Below, piece after piece: positions 49,901 through 61,900 of a DNA stretch of 64,000 nt. Made by a program: the position numbers and the translations under genes. The stretch is taken from the NCBI GenBank assembly GCA_012295275.1, contig CM022665.1, positions 650,873 to 714,872 of the forward strand, read 5' to 3'. The notes under the pieces were generated by a model, which saw only the letters and a list, made by a program, of their open reading frames with translations, ran no database searches and was not told the origin of the DNA. The stretch's first letter is position 1, and every line of letters starts with the position of its first letter. The stretch comes from Chrysomallon squamiferum (Eukaryota > Mollusca > Gastropoda > Neomphalida > Peltospiridae).

Positions 49901-52900
49901 CGAAACGTAATCGCAGGCATATTTTTTCTCAGTATTCGCCACGTGCTTGTGTGTAAACTGAGCTAGCACTAGCAAATGCTGGGAGGTAATCCTGCGGTGA
50001 TTCTTCGCGTTTTTGGGACATCCGACCATCTGGTTGAAAGCCTTTCCTTTTTAGCTAAATTATGCTCAAACCGCTACCAGATCACAGAAGACACCACTCA
50101 AATTTATTTACGACCATCACGTCCTTAATACTTTGCTAGTATTTCTTGGTGCTGGCGTTTCACGTCTTGTTAGCACTAGCAAATGCTGGGAGAGTATAGT
50201 ACGAAATGCACTTCAACAACGATACCTTTTGAGCGAAGTAATGCTGTTTCCGCAAACAGATCACAAAATCAGTCAGATTTATTTAGGACGACTACATCGT
50301 TAGCACTCTGCTAGCATTTCTTTGTGCTGGTGTGTCACAAAGTACTAGCACTAGCAAATGCTGGGAGAGTATAGTACGAAATGCACTTCAACAACGATAC
50401 GTAAACTGCACGGCCATCATTTCGTTCGTAATCCGTTTTTTTTTCTTTAAAAGCGCTTGGTAATTTGAATTTTCGACGTCGAAATTTCTAATTAGTCCAA
50501 TTAAGTAAACAATGCTTGATGTTTCAACCAAGTGATAACTAGCGGTTGTCAATGAGTCAATTCAAAATTCATTCACTCTCACTGTCAGCTCACTGCCTCA
50601 TTTACGAAGTATAAGTAATTTCAGATACTTCTAATATCGTTGCAGATGCAGGCGTCGTCTCCAGTCACATCAGCTTTCAGGTATTATTTGCTTTTCTTCA
50701 CATTTAGTTTTCTTCAACAGAAACTGTACGAGACAATTTCCTGATATGTTATTTCTAAACGTTCTGGTATTTGTTTCGTGCTCGTGACGTAAAACACAAC
50801 TAGCACTAGCAAATGCTGGAGGTTTATCGAATAGACAGCTACGCTTCCGAAACATCGCCGTCGCAAGTAGACGACGAAATGACGAAAACTTACGCATTAC
50901 GTACATTAAGAGAAAGACATCATCAGTACTTTGCTTGTATTTGGTTGTGCTGGCGTTTCACGTTCTGCTAGCACTAGCAAATGCTGGGAGAGTATCGGAT
51001 GAGCTTTACTTCACAACTCTTCTACGCGCATCTTTCGAAACGTAATCGCAGGCATATTTTTTTTCTCAGTATTCGCCACGTGCTTGTGTGTAAACTGAGC
51101 TAGCACTAGCAAATGCTGGGAGGTAATCCTGCGGTGATTCTTCGCGTTTTTTGGGACATCCGACCATCTGGTTGAAAGCCTTTCCTTTTTAGCTAAATTA
51201 TGCTCAAACCGCTACCAGATCACAGAAGACACCACTCAAATTTATTTACGACCATCACGTCCTTAATACTTTGCTAGTATTTCTTGGTGCTGGCGTTTCA
51301 CGTCTTGTTAGCACTAGCAAATGCTGGGAGAGTATAGTACGAAATGCACTTCAACAACGATACCTTTTGAGCGAAGTAATGCTGTTTCCGCAAACAGATC
51401 ACAAAAGCAGTCAGATTTATTTAGGACGACTACATCGTTAGCACTCTGCTAGCATTTCTTTGTGCTGGTGTGTCACAAAGTACTAGCACTAGCAAATGCT
51501 GGGAGAGTATAGTACGAAATGCACTTCAACAACGATACGTAAACTGCACGGCCATCATTTCGTTCGTAATCCGTTTTTTTTTTTTTTTTTTTTAAAAGCG
51601 CTTGGTAATTTGAATTTTCGACGTCGAAATTTCTAATTAGTCCAATTAAGTAAACAAACATGCTTGATGTTTCAACCAAGTGATAACTAGCGGTTGTCAA
51701 TGAGTCAATTCAAAATTCATTCACTCTCACTGTCAGCTCACTGCCTCATTTACGAAGTATAAGTAATTTCAGATACTTCTAATATCGTTGCAGATGCAGG
51801 CGTCGTCTCCAGTCACATCAGCTTTCAGGTATTATTTGCTTTTCTTCACATTTAGTTTTCTTCAACAGAAACTGTACGAGACAATTTCCTGATATGTTAT
51901 TTCTAAACGTTCTGGTATTTGTTTCGTGCTCGTGACGTAAAAAAAACAACTAGCACTAGCAAATGCTGGAGGTTTATCGAATAGACAGCTACGCTTCCGA
52001 AACATCGCCGTCGCAAGTAGACGACGAAATGACGAAAACTTACGCATTACGTACATTAAGAGAAAGACATCATCAGTACTTTGCTTGTATTTGGTTGTGC
52101 TGGCGTTTCACGTTCTGCTAGCACTAGCAAATGCTGGGAGAGTATCGGATGAGCTGTACTTCACACAACTCTTCTACGCGCATCTTTCGAAACGTAATCG
52201 CAGGCATATTTTTTTTCTCAGTATTCGCCACGTGCTTGTGTGTAAACTGAGCTAGCACTAGCAAATGCTGGGAGGTAATCCTGCGGTGATTCTTCGCGTT
52301 TTTGGGACATCCGACCATCTGGTTGAAAGCCTTTCCTTTTTAGCTAAATTATGCTCAAACCGCTACCAGATCACAGAAGACACCACTCAAATTTATTTAC
52401 GACCATCACGTCCTTAATACTTTGCTAGTATTTCTTGGTGCTGGCGTTTCACGTCTTGTTAGCACTAGCAAATGCTGGGAGAGTATAGTACGAAATGCAC
52501 TTCAACAACGATACCTTTTGAGCGAAGTAATGCTGTTTCCGCAAACAGATCACAAAAAGCAGTCAGATTTATTTAGGACGACTACATCGTTAGCACTCTG
52601 CTAGCATTTCTTTGTGCTGGTGTGTCACAAAGTACTAGCACTAGCAAATGCTGGGAGGAGTATATACGAAATGCACTTCAACAACGATACGTAAACTGCA
52701 CGGCCATCATTTCGTTCGTAATCCGTTTTTTTTCTTCTTTAAAAGCGCTTGGTAATTTGAATTTTCGACGTCGAAATTTCTAATTAGTCCAATTAAGTAA
52801 ACAATGCTTGATGTTTCAACCAAGTGATAACTAGCGGTTGTCAATGAGTCAATTCAAAATTCATTCACTCTCACTGTCAGCTCACTGCCTCATTTACGAA

Positions 52901-55900
52901 GTATAAGTAATTTCAGATACTTCTAATATCGTTGCAGATGCAGGCGTCGTCTCCAGTCACATCAGCTTTCAGGTATTATTTGCTTTTCTTCACATTTAGT
53001 TTTCTTCAACAGAAACTGTACGAGACAATTTCCTGATATGTTATTTCTAAACGTTCTGGTATTTGTTTCGTGCTCGTGACGTAAAAAACACAACTAGCAC
53101 TAGCAAATGCTGGAGGTTTATCGAATAGACAGCTACGCTTCCGAAACATCGCCGTCGCAAGTAGACGACGAAATGACGAAAACTTACGCATTACGTACAT
53201 TAAGAGAAAGACATCATCAGTACTTTGCTTGTATTTGGTTGTGCTGGCGTTTCACGTTCTGCTAGCACTAGCAAATGCTGGGAGAGTATCGGATGAGCTT
53301 TACTTCACAACTCTTCTACGCGCATCTTTCGAAACGTAATCGCAGGCATATTTTTTCTCAGTATTCGCCACGTGCTTGTGTGTAAACTGAGCTAGCACTA
53401 GCAAATGCTGGGAGGTAATCCTGCGGTGATTCTTCGCGTTTTTGGGACATCCGACCATCTGGTTGAAAGCCTTTCCTTTTTAGCTAAATTATGCTCAAAC
53501 CGCTACCAGATCACAGAAGACACCACTCAAATTTATTTACGACCATCACGTCCTTAATACTTTGCTAGTATTTCTTGGTGCTGGCGTTTCACGTCTTGTT
53601 AGCACTAGCAAATGCTGGGAGAGTATAGTACGAAATGCACTTCAACAACGATACGTTTTTGAGCGAAGTAATGCTGTTTCCGCAAACAGATCACAAAAGC
53701 AGTCAGATTTATTTAGGACGACTACATCGTTAGCACTCTGCTAGCATTTCTTTGTGCTGGTGTGTCACAAAGTACTAGCACTAGCAAATGCTGGGAGAGT
53801 ATAGTACGAAATGCACTTCAACAACGATACGTAAACTGCACGGCCATCATTTCGTTCGTAATCCGTTTTTTTTCTTCTTTAAAAGCGCTTGGTAATTTGA
53901 ATTTTCGACGTCGAAATTTCTAATTAGTCCAATTAAGTAAACAATGCTTGATGTTTCAACCAAGTGATAACTAGCGGTTGTCAATGAGTCAATTCAAAAT
54001 TCATTCACTCTCACTGTCAGCTCACTGCCTCATTTACGAAGTATAAGTAATTTCAGATACTTCTAATATCGTTGCAGATGCAGGCGTCGTCTCCAGTCAC
54101 ATCAGCTTTCAGGTATTATTTGCTTTTCTTCACATTTAGTTTTCTTCAACAGAAACTGTACGAGACAATTTCCTGATATGTTATTTCTAAACGTTCTGGT
54201 ATTTGTTTCGTGCTCGTGACGTAAAACACAACTAGCACTAGCAAATGCTGGAGGTTTATCGAATAGACAGCTACGCTTCCGAAACATCGCCGTCGCAAGT
54301 AGACGACGAAATGACGAAAACTTACGCATTACGTACATTAAAGAAAAGACATCATCAGTACTTTGCTTGTATTTGGTTGTGCTGGCGTTTCACGTTCTGC
54401 TAGCACTAGCAAATGCTGGGAGAGTATCGGATGAGCTTTACTTCACAACTCTTCTACGCGCATCTTTCGAAACGTAATCGCAGGCATATTTTTTTTCTCA
54501 GTATTCGCCACGTGCTTGTGTGTAAACTGAGCTAGCACTAGCAAATGCTGGGAGGTAATCCTGCGGTGATTCTTCGCGTTTTGGGACATCCGACCATCTG
54601 GTTGAAAGCCTTTCCTTTTTAGCTAAATTATGCTCAAACCGCTACCAGATCACAGAAGACACCACTCAAATTTATTTACGACCATCACGTCCTTAATACT
54701 TTGCTAGTATTTCTTGGTGCTGGCGTTTCACGTCTTGTTAGCACTAGCAAATGCTGGGAGAGTATAGTACGAAATGCACTTCAACAACGATACCTTTTGA
54801 GCGAAGTAATGCTGTTTCCGCAAACAGATCACAAAAAAGCAGTCAGATTTATTTAGGACGACTACATCGTTAGCACTCTGCTAGCATTTCTTTGTGCTGG
54901 TGTGTCACAAAGTACTAGCACTAGCAAATGCTGGGAGAGTATAGTACGAAATGCACTTCAACAACGATACGTAAACTGCACGGCCATCATTTCGTTCGTA
55001 ATCCGTTTTTTTTTTTTCTTTAAAAGCGCTTGGTAATTTGAATTTTCGACGTCGAAATTTCTAATTAGTCCAATTAAGTAAACAATGCTTGATGTTTCAA
55101 CCAAGTGATAACTAGCGGTTGTCAATGAGTCAATTCAAAATTCATTCACTCTCACTGTCAGCTCACTGCCTCATTTACGAAGTATAAGTAATTTCAGATA
55201 CTTCTAATATCGTTGCAGATGCAGGCGTCGTCTCCAGTCACATCAGCTTTCAGGTATTATTTGCTTTTCTTCACATTTAGTTTTCTTCAACAGAAACTGT
55301 ACGAGACAATTTCCTGATATGTTATTTCTAAACGTTCTGGTATTTGTTTCGTGCTCGTGACGTAAAAACACAACTAGCACTAGCAAATGCTGGAGGTTTA
55401 TCGAATAGACAGCTACGCTTCCGAAACATCGCCGTCGCAAGTAGACGACGAAATGACGAAAACTTACGCATTACGTACATTAAGAGAAAGACATCATCAG
55501 TACTTTGCTTGTATTTGGTTGTGCTGGCGTTTCACGTTCTGCTAGCACTAGCAAATGCTGGGAGAGTATCGGATGAGCTTTACTTCACAACTCTTCTACG
55601 CGCATCTTTCGAAACGTAATCGCAGGCATATTTTTTTCTCAGTATTCGCCACGTGCTTGTGTGTAAACTGAGCTAGCACTAGCAAATGCTGGGAGGTAAT
55701 CCTGCGGTGATTCTTCGCGTTTTTTGGGACATCCGACCATCTGGTTGAAAGCCTTTCCTTTTTAGCTAAATTATGCTCAAACCGCTACCAGATCACAGAA
55801 GACACCACTCAAATTTATTTACGACCATCACGTCCTTAATACTTTGCTAGTATTTCTTGGTGCTGGCGTTTCACGTCTTGTTAGCACTAGCAAATGCTGG

Positions 55901-58900
55901 GAGAGTATAGTACGAAATGCACTTCAACAACGATACCTTTTGAGCGAAGTAATGCTGTTTCCGCAAACAGATCACAAAAAGCAGTCAGATTTATTTAGGA
56001 CGACTACATCGTTAGCACTCTGCTAGCATTTCTTTGTGCTGGTGTGTCACAAAGTACTAGCACTAGCAAATGCTGGGAGAGTATAGTACGAAATGCACTT
56101 CAACAACGATACGTAAACTGCACGGCCATCATTTCGTTCGTAATCCGTTTTTTTTTTTTTTTTAAAGCGCTTGGTAATTTGAATTTTCGACGTCGAAATT
56201 TCTAATTAGTCCAATTAAGTAAACAATGCTTGATGTTTCAACCAAGTGATAACTAGCGGTTGTCAATGAGTCAATTCAAAATTCATTCACTCTCACTGTC
56301 AGCTCACTGCCTCATTTACGAAGTATAAGTAATTTCAGATACTTCTAATATCGTTGCAGATGCAGGCGTCGTCTCCAGTCACATCAGCTTTCAGGTATTA
56401 TTTGCTTTTCTTCACATTTAGTTTTCTTCAACAGAAACTGTACGAGACAATTTCCTGATATGTTATTTCTAAACGTTCTGGTATTTGTTTCGTGCTCGTG
56501 ACGTAAAACACAACTAGCACTAGCAAATGCTGGAGGTTTATCGAATAGACAGCTACGCTTCCGAAACATCGCCGTCGCAAGTAGACGACGAAATGACGAA
56601 AACTTACGCATTACGTACATTAAGAGAAAGACATCATCAGTACTTTGCTTGTATTTGGTTGTGCTGGCGTTTCACGTTCTGCTAGCACTAGCAAATGCTG
56701 GGAGAGTATCGGATGAGCTTTACTTCACAACTCTTCTACGCGCATCTTTCGAAACGTAATCGCAGGCATATTTTTTCTCAGTATTCGCCACGTGCTTGTG
56801 TGTAAACTGAGCTAGCACTAGCAAATGCTGGGAGGTAATCCTGCGGTGATTCTTCGCGTTTTTGGGACATCCGACCATCTGGTTGAAAGCCTTTCCTTTT
56901 TAGCTAAATTATGCTCAAACCGCTACCAGATCACAGAAGACACCACTCAAATTTATTTACGACCATCACGTCCTTAATACTTTGCTAGTATTTCTTGGTG
57001 CTGGCGTTTCACGTCTTGTTAGCACTAGCAAATGCTGGGAGAGTATAGTACGAAATGCACTTCAACAACGATACCTTTTGAGCGAAGTAATGCTGTTTCC
57101 GCAAACAGATCACAAAAGCAGTCAGATTTATTTAGGACGACTACATCGTTAGCACTCTGCTAGCATTTCTTTGTGCTGGTGTGTCACAAAGTACTAGCAC
57201 TAGCAAATGCTGGGAGAGTATAGTACGAAATGCACTTCAACAACGATACGTAAACTGCACGGCCATCATTTCGTTCGTAATCCGTTTTTTTTTTTTTTAA
57301 AAGCGCTTGGTAATTTGAATTTTCGACGTCGAAATTTCTAATTAGTCAATTAAGTAAACAATGCTTGATGTTTCAACCAAGTGATAACTAGCGGTTGTCA
57401 ATGAGTCAATTCAAAATTCATTCACTCTCACTGTCAGCTCACTGCCTCATTTACGAAGTATAAGTAATTTCAGATACTTCTAATATCGTTGCAGATGCAG
57501 GCGTCGTCTCCAGTCACATCAGCTTTCAGGTATTATTTGCTTTTCTTCACATTTAGTTTTCTTCAACAGAAACTGTACGAGACAATTTCCTGATATGTTA
57601 TTTCTAAACGTTCTGGTATTTGTTTCGTGCTCGTGACGTAAAACACAACTAGCACTAGCAAATGCTGGAGGTTTATCGAATAGACAGCTACGCTTCCGAA
57701 ACATCGCCGTCGCAAGTAGACGACGAAATGACGAAAACTTACGCATTACGTACATTAAGAGAAAGACATCATCAGTAATTTGCTTGTATTTGGTTGTGCT
57801 GGCGTTTCACGTTCTGCTAGCACTAGCAAATGCTGGGAGAGTATCGGATGAGCTTTACTTCACAACTCTTCTACGCGCATCTTTCGAAACGTAATCGCAG
57901 GCATATTTTTTCTCAGTATTCGCCACGTGCTTGTGTGTAAACTGAGCTAGCACTAGCAAATGCTGGGAGGTAATCCTGCGGTGATTCTTCGCGTTTTTTG
58001 GGACATCCGACCATCTGGTTGAAAGCCTTTCCTTTTTAGCTAAATTATGCTCAAACCGCTACCAGATCACAGAAGACACCACTCAAATTTATTTACGACC
58101 ATCACGTCCTTAATACTTTGCTAGTATTTCTTGGTGCTGGCGTTTCACGTCTTGTTAGCACTAGCAAATGCTGGGAGAGTATAGTACGAAATGCACTTCA
58201 ACAACGATACCTTTTGAGCGAAGTAATGCTGTTTCCGCAAACAGATCACAAAAGCAGTCAGATTTATTTAGGACGACTACATCGTTAGCACTCTGCTAGC
58301 ATTTCTTTGTGCTGGTGTGTCACAAAGTACTAGCACTAGCAAATGCTGGGAGAGTATAGTACGAAATGCACTTCAACAACGATACGTAAACTGCACGGCC
58401 ATCATTTCGTTCGTAATCCGTTTTTTTTTTTTTTTTAAAAGCGCTTGGTAATTTGAATTTTCGACGTCGAAATTTCTAATTAGTCCAATTAAGTAAACAA
58501 TGCTTGATGTTTCAACCAAGTGATAACTAGCGGTTGTCAATGAGTCAATTCAAAATTCATTCACTCTCACTGTCAGCTCACTGCCTCATTTACGAAGTAT
58601 AAGTAATTTCAGATACTTCTAATATCGTTGCAGATGCAGGCGTCGTCTCCAGTCACATCAGCTTTCAGGTATTATTTGCTTTTCTTCACATTTAGTTTTC
58701 TTCAACAGAAACTGTACGAGACAATTTCCTGATATGTTATTTCTAAACGTTCTGGTATTTGTTTCGTGCTCGTGACGTAAAACACAACTAGCACTAGCAA
58801 ATGCTGGAGGTTTATCGAATAGACAGCTACGCTTCCGAAACATCGCCGTCGCAAGTAGACGACGAAATGACGAAAACTTACGCATTACGTACATTAAGAG

Positions 58901-61900
58901 AAAGACATCATCAGTACTTTGCTTGTATTTGGTTGTGCTGGCGTTTCACGTTCTGCTAGCACTAGCAAATGCTGGGAGAGTATCGGATGAGCTTTACTTC
59001 ACAACTCTTCTACGCGCATCTTTCGAAACGTAATCGCAGGCATATTTTTTTTCTCAGTATTCGCCACGTGCTTGTGTGTAAACTGAGCTAGCACTAGCAA
59101 ATGCTGGGAGGTAATCCTGCGGTGATTCTTCGCGTTTTTTGGGACATCCGACCATCTGGTTGAAAGCCTTTCCTTTTTAGCTAAATTATGCTCAAACCGC
59201 TACCAGATCACAGAAGACACCACTCAAATTTATTTACGACCATCACGTCCTTAATACTTTGCTAGTATTTCTTGGTGCTGGCGTTTCACGTCTTGTTAGC
59301 ACTAGCAAATGCTGGGAGAGTATAGTACGAAATGCACTTCAACAACGATACCTTTTGAGCGAAGTAATGCTGTTTCCGCAAACAGATCACAAAAGCAGTC
59401 AGATTTATTTAGGACGACTACATCGTTAGCACTCTGCTAGCATTTCTTTGTGCTGGTGTGTCACAAAGTACTAGCACTAGCAAATGCTGGGAGAGTATAG
59501 TACGAAATGCACTTCAACAACGATACGTAAACTGCACGGCCATCATTTCGTTCGTAATCCGTTTTTTTTTTTTTTTTTTAAAAGCGCTTGGTAATTTGAA
59601 TTTTCGACGTCGAAATTTCTAATTAGTCCAATTAAGTAAACAATGCTTGATGTTTCAACCAAGTGATAACTAGCGGTTGTCAATGAGTCAATTCAAAATT
59701 CATTCACTCTCACTGTCAGCTCACTGCCTCATTTACGAAGTATAAGTAATTTCAGATACTTCTAATATCGTTGCAGATGCAGGCGTCGTCTCCAGTCACA
59801 TCAGCTTTCAGGTATTATTTGCTTTTCTTCACATTTAGTTTTCTTCAACAGAAACTGTACGAGACAATTTCCTGATATGTTATTTCTAAACGTTCTGGTA
59901 TTTGTTTCGTGCTCGTGACGTAAAACACAACTAGCACTAGCAAATGCTGGAGGTTTATCGAATAGACAGCTACGCTTCCGAAACATCGCCGTCGCAAGTA
60001 GACGACGAAATGACGAAAACTTACGCATTACGTACATTAAAGAAAGACATCATCAGTACTTTGCTTGTATTTGGTTGTGCTGGCGTTTCACGTTCTGCTA
60101 GCACTAGCAAATGCTGGGAGAAATATCGGATGAGCTTTACTTCACAACTCTTCTACGCGCATCTTTCGAAACGTAATCGCAGGCATATTTTTTCTCAGTA
60201 TTCGCCACGTGCTTGTGTGTAAACTGAGCTAGCACTAGCAAATGCTGGGAGGTAATCCTGCGGTGATTCTTCGCGTTTTGGGACATCCGACCATCTGGTT
60301 GAAAGCCTTTCCTTTTTAGCTAAATTATGCTCAAACCGCTACCAGATCACAGAAGACACCACTCAAATTTATTTACGACCATCACGTCCTTAATACTTTG
60401 CTAGTATTTCTTGGTGCTGGCGTTTCACGTCTTGTTAGCACTAGCAAATGCTGGGAGAGTATAGTACGAAATGCACTTCAACAACGATACCTTTTGAGCG
60501 AAGTAATGCTGTTTCCGCAAACAGATCACAAAAGCAGTCAGATTTATTTAGGACGACTACATCGTTAGCACTCTGCTAGCATTTCTTTGTGCTGGTGTGT
60601 CACAAAGTACTAGCACTAGCAAATGCTGGGAGAGTATAGTACGAAATGCACTTCAACAACGATACGTAAACTGCACGGCCATCATTTCGTTCGTAATCCG
60701 TTTTTTTTTTTTTTTTCTTTAAAAGCGCTTGGTAATTTGAATTTTCGACGTCGAAATTTCTAATTAGTCCAATTAAGTAAACAATGCTTGATGTTTCAAC
60801 CAAGTGATAACTAGCGGTTGTCAATGAGTCAATTCAAAATTCATTCACTCTCACTGTCAGCTCACTGCCTCATTTACGAAGTATAAGTAATTTCAGATAC
60901 TTCTAATATCGTTGCAGATGCAGGCGTCGTCTCCAGTCACATCAGCTTTCAGGTATTATTTGCTTTTCTTCACATTTAGTTTTCTTCAACAGAAACTGTA
61001 CGAGACAATTTCCTGATATGTTATTTCTAAACGTTCTGGTATTTGTTTCGTGCTCGTGACGTAAAACACAACTAGCACTAGCAAATGCTGGAGGTTTATC
61101 GAATAGACAGCTACGCTTCCGAAACATCGCCGTCGCAAGTAGACGACGAAATGACGAAAACTTTACGCATTACGTACATTAAAGAAAGACATCATCAGTA
61201 CTTTGCTTGTATTTGGTTGTGCTGGCGTTTCACGTTCTGCTAGCACTAGCAAATGCTGGGAGAAATATCGGATGAGCTTTACTTCACAACTCTTCTACGC
61301 GCATCTTTCGAAACGTAATCGCAGGCATATTTTTTTCAGTATTCGCCACGTGCTTGTGTGTAAACTGAGCTAGCACTAGCAAATGCTGGGAGGTAATCCT
61401 GCGGTGATTCTTCGCGTTTTTTTTGGGACATCCGACCATCTGGTTGAAAGCCTTTCCTTTTTAGCTAAATTATGCTCAAACCGCTACCAGATCACAGAAG
61501 ACACCACTCAAATTTATTTACGACCATCACGTCCTTAATACTTTGCTAGTATTTCTTGGTGCTGGCGTTTCACGTCTTGTTAGCACTAGCAAATGCTGGG
61601 AGAGTATAGTACGAAATGCACTTCAACAACGATACCTTTTGAGCGAAGTAATGCTGTTTCCGCAAACAGATCACAAAAGCAGTCAGATTTATTTAGGACG
61701 ACTACATCGTTAGCACTCTGCTAGCATTTCTTTGTGCTGGTGTGTCACAAAGTACTAGCACTAGCAAATGCTGGGAGAGTATAGTACGAAATGCACTTCA
61801 ACAACGATACGTAAACTGCACGGCCATCATTTCGTTCGTAATCCGTTTTTTTTTTTTTCTTTAAAAGCGCTTGGTAATTTGAATTTTCGACGTCGAAATT